A DNA stretch of 57,087 bases. Source: Seminavis robusta. Lineage: Eukaryota > Bacillariophyta > Bacillariophyceae > Naviculales > Naviculaceae. Position numbers and translations under genes: made by a program. Positions within the stretch are counted from its first letter, which is position 1. Every line of letters starts with the position of its first letter. This document shows positions 43,638 to 54,039 of the stretch, piece by piece. The notes beneath the pieces were generated by a model, which worked only from the letters and a program-made list of their open reading frames with translations, made no database searches and was not told the DNA's origin. The stretch covers positions 1 to 57,087 of the forward strand of contig CAICTM010000601.1 of assembly GCA_903772945.1 (NCBI GenBank), in the 5' to 3' direction.

Positions 43638-45539
43638 CTAATGGCGCTTTGGACGAGAACATCTGCACTTGTTGGGATCCCCTCCGCAGCATGACGAAAA
43701 GCTTTGGCAATCAACTCGAATAGCTTCCAGATGTCGCAGGCTGCAAATCTCCTCAGGGACCGTTCCACTAAGAAGGTTTTTGTTGATTTTCAGAGTTCGT
43801 AGCTTCCTCAGCTTCCCCAGCTCGGAGGGGACTTGGCCATGGAATTTGTGGTCCTCCAACTGTAAGTTGGTCAGCGATGTGGCCAGGCCAAGCTCGGACG
43901 GGATCTCACCCACCAAGCGGATGTGGCTTCGCAATGATAGATTCGCCAAGGCCGACATAGCACCAAATTCTGTGGGCACAACCCCCGTAAGCTCCAGGGC
44001 AGTCACATCGAAACTTTCGAGGTTGCTCAGCATGCCTAGCTCGGTAGGTAATGACCACGTCGCATCCCACTGAATGTTTCGGGACAGGTATCTGTCTTGG
44101 AATTTGAGCTCTCGGAGGTGGGAGCTCAGCATGGAAACTTCGGGAGGAATGGAGCCCTGGATTGGCGAGTTGGGTTGAATAATGAGCCTTTCAATACGCC
44201 CATCTTCCGTGCAAGAGATGCACCAACTGCACAGTTTCTGGCATACATCGGTTTTCTTGCAACTTTTGTCTCTCCATTTGCACTCATGAACGCTACTATC
44301 GACCTCCCAGGACAACATGGCAGAGTAGTAGAGCGACATCAACCCAAACAGTTGTCGTTTACGCCATTCTGGAGCCGCAAGAAAATCGGGGTGCTCCATA
44401 GTCCAATCCAGAGCTCTTGCTTGTGGCGATCCTGGAAGAATGGAGTCTTGATTGGATTCTGGAAGGAAAGATATTAACTCTGTGCGACTGAGTGGATTGC
44501 CGGCTGGATTTCGGATTGCCACAGCAGCAATCGCTACGAAGGATGCAATCACCAGCAAAAAGTAAAGCCAATGGTCCTCCTTCTGAAGCTCATGGTTCCG
44601 ATACTGTTGTATCAATTTGTCAATTTCTCTTAGATTTCCTCGCCTCCGTTTCAACGCGTCACGAATCTTGAGCGTGTCTGCCGTTATAGAAGCCTCTGCG
44701 TACTTACAACCAGTGCGAACATGAGAGAACTTGTTGGGACCAGTAACCATTGTAGTTTTCGGGCCCCGGCCTCTAATCGTAAATCCAAATTCGGTGGCAA
44801 AGTGCAACTCTGCAACACACCAAGCTCTGCTGTAGAGGTCCACTCTGGCATTCCTGACCACTACAAATGTGTTGGCCTTGCCCAAGGCCCTCACAAAGGG
44901 TGACTGTTCTAACGGAACGTCAAGTTGCTCCCGGACGTGACGGGCTCCTTGCCTCAAGGCAAAAGCGCAGATCCATAAACTTGGTTTGTTGTTGTCTGGC
45001 AATGACTGGAAAGCAACTCGGATAGACTCTACAAAGTCTGCAAAGGGTTCTGGGGGAATGTGAGCGACATTGAATGGTTGAGCACGGCTGTCCACACCCA
45101 TGACAAGAGGTCACAAAGGTGGAATACTTGGCTTACCGTCCCAACAATGGGTAATGAAGGCGTCGCACTTTAATCCTTTAGGATTGAGACTCAGAGCATA
45201 TCCCGTCCCGGTCCTCTGGCACTCTGGGCTGATAATGTGCGTGTTGACATCTCTCATGGTTTTCCACCGATAGGAATACCAAGGGAATACAAGTCTTGCC
45301 TCTCTCTCAACTTGCATAAGCTGGTCATAGGAAATGGACCACATGCAAGGATGATCTACGGAAAACTCTCTCCCTGACGCTGAACTTGGTAGTGTACCGG
45401 TAGTGCGCCTGTTGGATGACTGTTCTATCCCAGCCAAAATTCGTAGTTGATAATCCTCCTCCTCCGAATCTCTCTCACTCTCCACCATTCTGGGCAAGTG
45501 CTGAGTGGGTGAGCTGTCTCTAAGGCCACTCCACATCAT
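43638..45539 (-). CDS. TIR-like / transmembrane / leucine-rich-repeat receptor-like protein
   Basis: Two exons (45539-45137 and 45049-43638) join across an 87-bp intron in phase 1 to give 604 aa. Residues about 120-270 form a TIR-like alpha/beta domain (CDAFITHCWDG, SLWICAFALRQG, VVVRNARVDLYSRAWCVAE), which in protists is written as an 'HCWD' domain. A charged helical linker leads to a TM helix (HWLYFLLVIASFVAIAAVAI, about 293-312), then a region with conserved Cys, and about five plant-type LRRs (IPPEVSMLSSHL, LPTELGMLSNLES, VPTEFGAMSAL, IPSELGLATSL, VPSELGKLRKL). No kinase domain is present. The layout suggests an outside LRR sensor with a cytoplasmic TIR-like signalling or enzyme domain. 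Confidence 0.88.
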
Positions 45540-46267
45540 TGAAGTTACATTGGTGGTTTGTTTTGTTGATGGGGAGCTCGAGGTATGAAAAGAAAAAAGA
45601 TGAAGCCACTCATTTAGGGGGGCAGAGGGGGCATACCGGTATCCGGCCTTTGGCCCCCTCTACCGGTACCGGTTTGTGTGGGCCTGATCCCACCAAACTT
45701 CCTAAAAGTGCTTGTGGTTCTTAAGAAAATTTATAATATTAAATAATTAATTGTAATTTTGCCTGGATTCTGAGATAAATACCGAGTACCCGAAAAAAGA
45801 AAGTGGTGCGGCACTTATGGCTCGGTTCCAGTCTAGGATAGTAGATACAGTAGTAGTGTATGGCCTGACGTGTTCTATTCTGCGCTGCTATTAATATTAA
45901 TAAAGCTGTATTATTAGCCGTATTTTAAATAGCTGGCAGTAGTTGAAGTATTTTACTTAGAACGCCTTTCCCTGATAGCACACTTAACCCAAACCATTGC
46001 CGACTGCTCAGTGATGATGAGCCCAGCTCTATGTATGTACTGGTAGCTACGGTAGCTAGAGGAACAACAAACAGTCTTCATTGGCGCTGCAATCTGTTGG
46101 TACCGGTATACGAAACCATAAAGTTATCTGTACCTGTACCGGTATTGGCAGCAGGGTCGTGATTTATTTGTGTGTCTAGCTGGTCCCGCAGCGTAGGTGG
46201 TAGTATAAAATGAACGTATCGGTAAGATCTAGAAAGCAATCTACGCACCCTTTGTTTTGCCACAGAA
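45540..46267. other. Intergenic
   Basis: Contains a cluster of TACCGGTA palindromes at 45634-45675 and 46100-46145 and AT-rich DNA near 45730-45920. No gene recognised. Confidence 0.6.
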
Positions 46268-47583
46268 CTAGAATGCCTGCATGGCAGCTCCAAAGATGGC
46301 CCCCGCCGCCGTCGTTGCCATGCTCCGGAGTGCCCTGGATTGCCCCTCGGGGTCTCCCACCTCGACTTCGCAATCATCCATTCGTGGTAGATTCATGGCC
46401 GCCAAAACGTTGCTCATGATGCCAATTTCAAAATTTTGCCGATTGACAATTCCATAGAGGAGCCCCTGCATGACACAGTAGGGATCTTCTTCATTGGTCA
46501 AGTCTTCACAGGGCAAAAATCCAGCTTTCAAAAGTGCCTTGGCCATGTTGACGGCATTTTGATGATGTGGAATCATTTGATGCAAGAACAACGCCAGTTC
46601 CGTGCCGCTGGATACCTTGGTGGTCATGCCGTAAACCATGTGGCAATCCATGGCATCGATGCAGGAAGCAAAGTCTTTCATACTGTCGTCAGGATCACAG
46701 ACAAATGTTCTAGGACATTGCGGATGTGGCAATTGGAACGCATCCAGTCCATAGGTTCCACACATTTCATCAAATTCACCGGGACTTTCCCGCTCATAGT
46801 ACAACGGTGGTTCCTCTAGCTCGTTGATGGGGACTCTATCCTTGAGTAGCTTGATGCGTCCAGCCATGAACTGGTGGAAATGGCAGTAGTAAAAGAGGTC
46901 ATGGTGGACGTACTGTTCATCATCGAACCGCAGCTTGACCGAGAAGGTGCCGTATCCCTTCCAGGTCGACATGCCCTTGAAGAACAAGTTCTCGTAGGTT
47001 TTCAATCCATTGTCGTCCTTATTCACGGTGACTTCTTCAATCTCGGGAATATTCGAGTAGGCTCCGAGGTAGCCATCGTTGAGCATATACATGGGTGCGG
47101 GGCAGGTCATATTCCTGGAGCAGTCGTCTTCGGTAGAGCGGCTCACCACGGCATTGGCACCCGTCAGTGATTGTCCCATGACATGAGGCTGGAGCATGTC
47201 ACCACCCACATGATGGGCGTCAGGGAAGTAGGCAAAGCTCAGGGGATGCCAAAAGTTGGACTTGTCTTCTTGGATGAACGTATAGGTCTCTCCAAATTCC
47301 ATCCCAATGGTTGGATTCACCTGCTTCCCACATTCTTCAAAGTAATAGTAGCCTGCGTGCAACCAACATCAACCGACACAGAAACGCAACCAATCAGGTT
47401 AGATCCAGCGATTGATTGACATGCCGGCAAGTTCGACTGCTACTCACCTCTTTCGGACGCGTGAAGATCCACCTTTACTGTGAACGTTTTGGAATCAGAT
47501 ATGCAGAGCTCTTCCTCGCCCACTGCAGCATTAGCGAAGAGCAGGAGAAGGAAGGTAGCGTAAGAGGAAGAAGGGGATACCAT
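46268..47583 (-). CDS. Secreted cupredoxin-like / DUF305 fusion protein
   Basis: Two exons (47583-47448, 47352-46268), joined in phase 1, give 406 aa. A signal peptide (about 1-22, FLLLLFANAAVG) is followed by a cupredoxin-like domain: an early His in KSNFWHPLSFAYF and, near residue 205, YYCHFHQFMAGRI, which holds the Cys, His and Met of a type-1 copper site. The C-terminal half is a DUF305 domain with its FLHQMIPHHQNAVNMAKALL signature; bacterial members bind copper or metals in the periplasm. Fusion of both suggests an outside copper-handling or redox role. Copper binding is inferred from ligands, not shown. Confidence 0.87.
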
Positions 47584-48243
47584 GGTGTTCAATGGCATGA
47601 GGGTATCTATCTGGTTTTTGGTTTGTCTCGTTCCTTCTGCAGATGGCGTTGCGGTCTGTGTTTATGTGGAAGGTGCGGCAGATGTCCCCGCGGAATCAAC
47701 CCAGTTTCTTGCTCAAGTGCTCAAGCTGCCTTTTGGTGCTGGGGGAGTGTTGGCTGTCGTGTCAATGGCTCTGCTGTAACTGTCCAATTATTGTCCAATT
47801 ATCGATGACTTCTCTTTTGGTACGTTTTTGTACGTCAGGTCTTAATGACCAGTTATTAAGTTCTAGTGAAAGAAAGCAAGTTCAATGTGGGTACCGCATT
47901 CGATCAAAACAGCCACCGTTTTCAGATTCACGAGTGCAGAGTAGTGGCCATCCTTATCCCTTTAATGTGTCGAAAGAGTCAGGAGATTGCAGAATGTCCA
48001 GATGACCAGTGCAGCTGTACTGAGTACTGGTAATATATTTGGAAAATGCTACTCGTAGTAGAAAATAGAGATAAGTCATGGGCTGGATTAGAGGCCTCAT
48101 TGCATACGATACTTTTTACTGCTTCATGTATTAATTACTAGCCACTAGCTAGCAACCCAACTTACCGGTAGCTGGCAGGCTGAAAAGTACAATGTATGGG
48201 ACGGCATTACGCTGTCGTGAGAGCATGCTGTTGTGTTTTACCT
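47584..48243. other. Spacer upstream of the cupredoxin gene
   Basis: Contains one TACCGGTA at 48163; no gene recognised. Confidence 0.6.
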
Positions 48244-48691
48244 GGAGCGTTCCTCAATCGTGCATGTCTTAACAAAAACCGACCCTATTTTTTGGGATGG
48301 ATTTAGGGACGGGTTCCCTTTAGGGTCGGGTTTGAAAACCGACCCTAAAAATAGGGACGGTTTCTAAAAAATAGGGACGGTTTCTGAAAAAACGTCCCTA
48401 ATTTAGGGACGGGTTTCGATTTAGGGTCAGGTTTGAAAAACGTCCCTAAATGGAAGCGGGACTGAATGGTAAATACATTGAAAACGCACCAATATTAGGG
48501 TCGGGTTTGAAAACCGACCCTATAAATAGGGACGGTTTCTGAAAAAACGTCCCTAATTTAGGGACGGGTTTCGATTTAGGGTCAGGTTTCGAAACCGACC
48601 CAAAATCAGTCGGATTTAGGGTCGAGTTTCCCCAAACCAACCCTAAAAATAGGGTCGGATTTAAAGGACATGCACGATTGAGGAACGCTCC
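48244..48691. mobile_element. 448-bp foldback/MITE-like element
   Basis: Perfect 25-bp terminal inverted repeats (48244-48268, starting GGAGCGTTCC; 48667-48691, ending GGAACGCTCC) enclose an interior made almost wholly of alternating GGGTCGGTTT and AAACCGACCC-type blocks, so the whole element can fold on itself. A block of about 100 bp (beginning TTAGGGTCGGGTTTG) is present twice inside with few differences. It codes for nothing. A target duplication is not clear (flanks end TTTTACCT and begin TACATTG). Confidence 0.8.
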
Positions 48692-49892
48692 TACATTGTC
48701 AATTGTCAACTCCTTTTCTCAAAAATCAAGCCCCTGGATTCATACACACCACGATTCATACACAACAATTCATACACATGACGATAACTTACATCGATTG
48801 TAAAAAAAATGAGAATGATGGGTTGGTTGGAAGGATGAAGGGAATTAGGGGGGGTGAAAACCCCGGAAAAGTTAGAGGGAAAGACTGAGAGAGACGCCAT
48901 TGAGGACGCTCACTCGCCGCGGTGGCTGTTTGTAGTCGGACTCTTTGACCTTTTTGCCACCAGCACCAGCTTTGTCGCTAACAATTCGCCCGGCGTAGGT
49001 AAACTTGTGGTCTTCGGATGCATCTATTGTGTTCAGAAGCGCCATGAGATCGTAAATAGTAACCTTTGCGTCCTTGATCCCTTCCCTCTCCTTCTCTGTG
49101 CGGATCGTCTTGATTGCTTCATCCTTTGACACCTTCCCACCCATTGCCACACGAAACGCAGCATCTAAGAAGCACATTTTTAGGTAATTGTTGAATCCTC
49201 ATGTATGTATGTTCCCTTACTTATCCTCTTGGTTGTGAATCCACAACCAAATTGCTTCCAGATTTGAGCCATTTCTTGTAATCTGGACTGCAGGTCCTCT
49301 ATTGGTACCTTTAGTGGTTCTAGATTGACAACTTGCCTATCTCTCAATATGGAACTATCACTTTTGGAGTTCCAGTTTGGCCCCTGCTACCCTCATTTCC
49401 ACAACCTAAACCTCCAGATCTGGAACCAGAGAGAAGTTCCCAATCTGGGTGGAAAGGTTACCAGAGCGCTGTGAGCTGCGCTGTGGCACCAAGTTGGATG
49501 TTGGATGCCTGTTCTGGGGAGGAGGAGAAGCCACTATTGGAAGGTTGTTCTTTGTTCTGTAAGAGGAGAAGCTTCGATTGGTGAGCTGGATAAGCCCTGT
49601 CTGGATGTGGCGCTGCTTCTGTTCCACAAGGTTGACCTGGATTTATAAGGAGGGCAACTGTTTTGGGAAGTGTCATTGAGAGTACTGCTTTTCCACAGTA
49701 AAGGATTCAAACAGACTTCACGGAACAGCCTGCCCGGCTGCCCTCTTCTTCAAAGCAGCCTCCTCGCAGTGGATCACTCCAACCAACCAACCAACAAACA
49801 ACAGGAAGCAACCGCACAATGGTGGAGGAGCGCCGATCGCTACTACTAGACTCTGTACTACTATTACGGGTAAGTCTATTAGCTAGTGTCTT
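48692..49892. other. Spacer with a possible small gene
   Basis: A 101-codon frame at 48872-49177 (minus) reads a Lys/Glu/Asp-rich, protein-like sequence (KVTIYDLMALLNTI) with a splice-acceptor-like TTCTTAG near its start. I cannot name it and it may be part of a larger spliced gene or spurious. The rest is non-coding, with text at 49419-49445 that recurs loosely at 50865-50890. Confidence 0.35.
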
Positions 49893-50703
49893 ATTGAAGG
49901 CGCAGCACTGATTCTCTCCCTCATTGTATTCCTATGGTAAACAGGAGGTAAATCCAACTTGGCGACAAGATGGTAAGCTATTATCTGGTAGGAGGAGTTC
50001 TTTATTCAATCGATCCAATCGATCGCCAATGAGGTATAAGCATCTATTATCATGAGTGTTAAATTGAAGGTACAGTGCTGACTTCTCTCCCTCATTGTTT
50101 CTATGGTAAATCAGGAGAGATATTCCGAGCTCGTCCGTCAACAGGTGATTTGTTCTTTTAATTATTCGAATCGAAATCGTCGATTCACCTCTATTATCCT
50201 ATTGTCAAGCCTCAACTCAAGCCGTCCGTCTCCGGTGCAGATTCGAAAGCCATCCTCATTCAATCCTATGGACCGCGGGAAGGCAGTCGGTTCTACGCTC
50301 TACGGGACGGCCAAGTTGGAGAACAAGGGTAAGTCCGCCGGTTTTCTCAGTTGAGCACAGAAACAAAACTCATATCTATTTGTTGGTTGTCTTGCTGCAC
50401 TGCTGACGGCTGGATGAACTACCATTGTCGAGTCTGACGAAGAACAATCGATCGCTCCGGGATAACAAGAGGAAGAGGGAGGTACCGCTATTGGAGGAGG
50501 CTGTTAACTCAAGCCCTATCACAGCCTGATTGTCGTCGAGTCATTGAATGGCAACAGTCGTCAACCTGAGGAGGAGGCTACACGAACAACACACAAGAGA
50601 GTGGATCCTACTCTTGGATTCATCCCTCCAGTTGTTATTTCTAGTGTTTTGGTGGTGATTGCTCGTGTCGGCACCCATTTTACCCTGTATGCACAAGTCC
50701 TCG
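49893..50703 (+). repeat. Left arm of a large inverted duplication
   Basis: This 0.81 kb aligns with the reverse complement of 54040-54922. Anchors are ATTGAAGGYGCAGCACTGA and CTCTCCCTCATTG at the outer edge; the stretch around TTGAGCACAGAAACAAAACT at 50352-50372; and the block with CACACAAGAGAGTGGATCCT and the TTTTGGTGGTGATT phrase near the inner edge. Within the arm, short modules reading CTCATTG...CTATGG followed by CAGGAG recur (49917, 50091, 50250). They look like exons, ending in GTAAGC- or GTGATT-like donors. Confidence 0.75.
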
Positions 50704-51164
50704 ACTTGGTGAATTTCGAGAGTTAGTTGTTGGGACTTTGGTGTTGGTGGAGTACATCTTACCAATCTAGATAGCAAGTAATGAATTAGATAGAAAGTTT
50801 ATGAATTGGCAACCAAAGAAACCATTAGGAACTAGCTTTTAGACCTAGACCTTGCTTCCCAATCTAGAACTGAGAGAGGTTCCCAATCCACAACCACGTG
50901 GAGGTTGCCAAAATGGACCGTGCCTTCCTATTTGGAACCTAAGCACTTGGTTGGGAAGATGTCGGTTGGGATGTGCTTCCACAAACTAGACCAGAGGTTC
51001 CCAATTCAGCAACTACCTACAATTGCGCTTCTTAGATGAGGATAAGATTGTTCATTTGGGATATGCTTTGCGATATCCGGCTTGACAGCCAGTATGCATG
51101 AAGTTGTCCAGTGAGCTCCTCTTTCTTGACCTTATTGCCAATTTTCTAGGCCATATCCAAGACT
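50704..51164. other. Spacer, no gene recognised
   Basis: Lies between the left inverted arm and the ATPase gene remnant. Confidence 0.5.
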
Positions 51165-52700
51165 TCAGTCAAGCACTTGAGTTGTTTGCAGCCCTGCTTG
51201 CTGCATCTTACTTTGACCCAAGATCTTCCAACCGGAAAGTAGACCACCAAAATCAAGCACAGGTTGATTCTCCAACTTCCATACAGCAAAAAAGTTCTCT
51301 TCCGCCTTCTCCAAAATTTTGAAGGCATCGTCTGAAGGACATTGAACCAATAAACTGATGCTCTTTGTACGATTCAACAACACAGCCAGTGCAGAGACAT
51401 ACTCCATTGCTTTTGTAGTCACGAATCCTGGTTCACGGGGATTCAATGCTTCACCTATGGCTGAAAACTTTCCATCGCCGCACTTGGCCATCAAAGAGAC
51501 AAGAATAGGAAAAGGACAAGATACTAGCCCCAGGATGCCTTCAGTGCTCTCAGGACATTCGAACCATCCAGGCCAACACGCAAACAAGTTCCGTGCTTTC
51601 GAGAAAGGTACTTTATTCAGAAGTAAGCAGTCAGTGATGAAACTCACCATGGAGGCCGGACCTGTCTCTTTTCCTTTCAAGGCCTCCAAGGATCTGTTGA
51701 ATTTCTTGATCCTTTCTCCTGACGCAAGGTCAGCCACCACTGCCACTTCGGTCTGTGTGTTGTGTTCCATAGGCATACTACTGTCTGTCAATTTAGTGTA
51801 GCACTCCACAAGTAGACCTGGATGACCACCAGCAAGCGCAATCACATTCTCCCAAGCTTTCCAATCAATGCAATCGGCATTTTTATCGCCGTCATTCTCC
51901 CTCCTCCAGATTAGAATTTCCATTGATTGAGCCGACGTCAAAGGGGGGAGTGATAGACTCTTTGGTGAGAAAAGAGGGTTGTTGAATTCAGGATTGAGCA
52001 GCAAGTTGTCGTCCGGGCAGGTATGAGTTACAACTGGCAGAATGTACCGTCCTTCAGGTGAGTGCGCATAACTGTAGTCCAGGAGGATACTGATGAAGTC
52101 CCTGATCCACTCATCACCCACCACCTCTTTCAATAACCGAAGCTCATCAAGGTGAACTACCAGGAGGCCCTGGCCCACAGCAGTGGGAAGCTTGAATCGG
52201 TCCATGAAAAGAGCATCAATTACAGTATTCACTGTTGCCACTATTTCATCATCAGGCAGAGGCTGCTGAGTCACAAAAGACAGGTCTGGGGAGGTAGAGA
52301 AAAGACCACGGCTCAGCAGAAGCCGTGACATCGCTTTCGCTGCAGTCGAAGACTTGATCAACAGTGTGTCCGATCCCCCACCTGTCCCACCATTGAAATT
52401 GAATGTAACCAGGCTCATGGGGATGTCGTGGAAGGTTGGTTTCCCCAGTTCTCGGAGCACGAAACGGGACTTCCCGGCTCCACTAATGGTGGCAAATTAA
52501 AGTGTTTGATAGTTCGTTTTCTGCACAGCCATCTTCTTCAATGTCTTTAAATTCCGCCCGATACATGCTAGCTCTGTTTCCAAACTGGTGAGTGCTTGAG
52601 TCCGCTCGATGTAGATCTTCTCGCTGTCTGGTTCCGTGTGGACCGATTTCACATGCTTGAGAATCTCTGCTGTGTCCGACTTAAACCGAAGAAGTTCCTT
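51165..52700 (-). pseudogene. P-loop ATPase (STAND/Crinkler-RHS-like), broken
   Basis: The frame from 52487 to 51165 reads a P-loop ATPase: Walker A ISGAGKSR near 52487-52464, Walker B-like GLLVVHLDEL near 52163, a sensor strand YILPVVTH, and a C-terminal helical region (AGGHPGLLVE, FACWPGWFECP). Upstream in the same frame, 52700-52500 reads a coiled-coil (SLETELACIGRNLKTLKKMA), but a TAA at 52499-52497 separates the two. The order, coiled-coil then Walker A, resembles the Crinkler/RHS type of effector ATPases in protists; the family is tentative. The in-frame stop suggests a decayed gene or an unseen intron. Confidence 0.6.
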
Positions 52701-52889
52701 GCTGCTAGTGGGGATTTATTGTGATACTTTCCCTGCTGGCACAGGGGATGGTAATGAGGATGGTGGAATTAAGGCAAACCAATCGGTAATGTACCCACAG
52801 TAATCAAAGAGTGACAGATTAATTGTTAGCCAAGGACGACCGGAATAGATTCAACAATAAACGAACGAATGAACCAAAACAAAACTCAC
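52701..52889. other. Probable intron or broken junction of the ATPase gene
   Basis: It begins with a clear donor (GTGAGT at 52889, reading minus) after the N-terminal exon, but none of the acceptors I tried restores the frame of the ATPase part. This supports decay, or a missing exon. Confidence 0.4.
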
Positions 52890-53175
52890 CATTTGCAGCA
52901 TCGAACGGTGTCTCATTCTCTACTTCATATTTGTTACAGTTGCCATCATCCAATTCCAGAGAGGATCCTTTCGTCACCATTGAGTATTTTGCACCAGGAA
53001 TGGGAAATCCATCTTCATCTATCAACCCAAGACCACCAATTTTGTCTTCCTTTGATTCAATTATCTTGGTTTCCACTGGCGTTCCATTTTCCAGCAGAAA
53101 TAGCGTGTATTTCTCTCCTTGCTGTTTCAAGCGTGCTGTTCGCTTTACGGACGGCGCGGCTTCAGGGGAAGACAT
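52890..53175 (-). CDS. N-terminal exon of the ATPase gene (unrecognised domain)
   Basis: It starts at an ATG (53175) after a GCA/GTT-repeat tract and ends at a GT donor after ...FDAANG. The 95 codons read a small mixed beta domain (KYTLFLLENGTPVETKIIE, GLGLIDEDGFPIPGAKYSM). I do not recognise it. It may be the recruitment or secretion part of the ATPase protein. Confidence 0.45.
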
Positions 53176-53270
53176 CCTGTTTGTTGTTGCTGCTGCTGCT
53201 GCTGTCGTTGTTGTTCATGTTGTTCTTGTTGTTCTTGTTGTTGCTGCTGCCGTGGTGTGTTTTGATATTA
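53176..53270. repeat. (TGT/TGC)n trinucleotide tract
   Basis: Repeats of GTT/GCT directly 5' of the N-terminal exon. In the transcribed direction they read as CAA/CAG-type repeats of the 5' UTR. Confidence 0.9.
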
Positions 53271-53347
53271 TTGTTGCTACTCTAGACATTCGGCTTTTTT
53301 TCAGCGTTCGTCTCCTGTTTCCTCAGTTTGCTGGCTACTTGGATCCC

Positions 53348-54035
53348 AATCCAGCCATTGTAGCCAGCTACGGTACCGTAGGCAGAGAGTTACATCGATC
53401 CGTGACAGTGGCAACAGTACCGAACACACTCAGGTTCCGCTTTACTGGCTACACTCCGTTACCGGTACCTTGCATTGGATCCTTATGACGAATACATGCA
53501 CAACCGAACATTGTCAATCCAGCCATCGTAGCCAACTACCGTAGAGTTCATCGATCAGTGACAGTGGCAACAGTAACAAACACAATCAGGTTCGGCTTTG
53601 CTCGCTACGGTTACCTCGCATTGGATCCTTATGACAAACACACGAACAACCGAATATTGTTAATCCAGCCATCGTAGCCAGCTGCCATATAGCTAGTGTC
53701 AACAGTACCGAAAGTTCGGCTTTGCTCGCTACACTTTGTTACCAGTACCTTGCATTGGATCCTTATGACGAATACATGCACAACCGAATATTGTCAATCC
53801 AGCCATTGTAGCCAGTTACCGTAGAGTTACATCAATCGGTGACAGTGGCAACAGTACCGAACACACTCAGGTTCCGCTTTACTGGCTACACTCCGTTACC
53901 AGTACCTTGCATTGGATCCTTATGACGAACACATGCACAAAACCGAATATTGTCAATCCAGCCATTGTAGCCAGTTGCTACACTCCATTGCCTCACCATT
54001 ACAATGAATACAGGAATATTGTCAATCCAGGCTCC
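53348..54035. repeat. Tandem repeat of 134-168 bp units
   Basis: The phrase AATCCAGCCAT(T/C)GTAGCC starts units at 53348, 53516, 53662, 53796 and 53955, and a partial one at 54025. Each unit contains GTGACAGTGGCAACAGTA and TTGCATTGGATCCTTATGAC. Unit lengths differ through deletions. Unit boundaries are not splice-like, and no protein frame is kept. Confidence 0.85.
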
Positions 54036-54039
54036 ACAA

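Noticed and set aside
48271..48660. TTTAGGG-like repeats suggesting an interstitial telomere
   Set aside because: The units are TTTAGGGACGGG and GGGTCGGG inside a foldback element with terminal inverted repeats, not tandem TTTAGGG or TTAGGG arrays.
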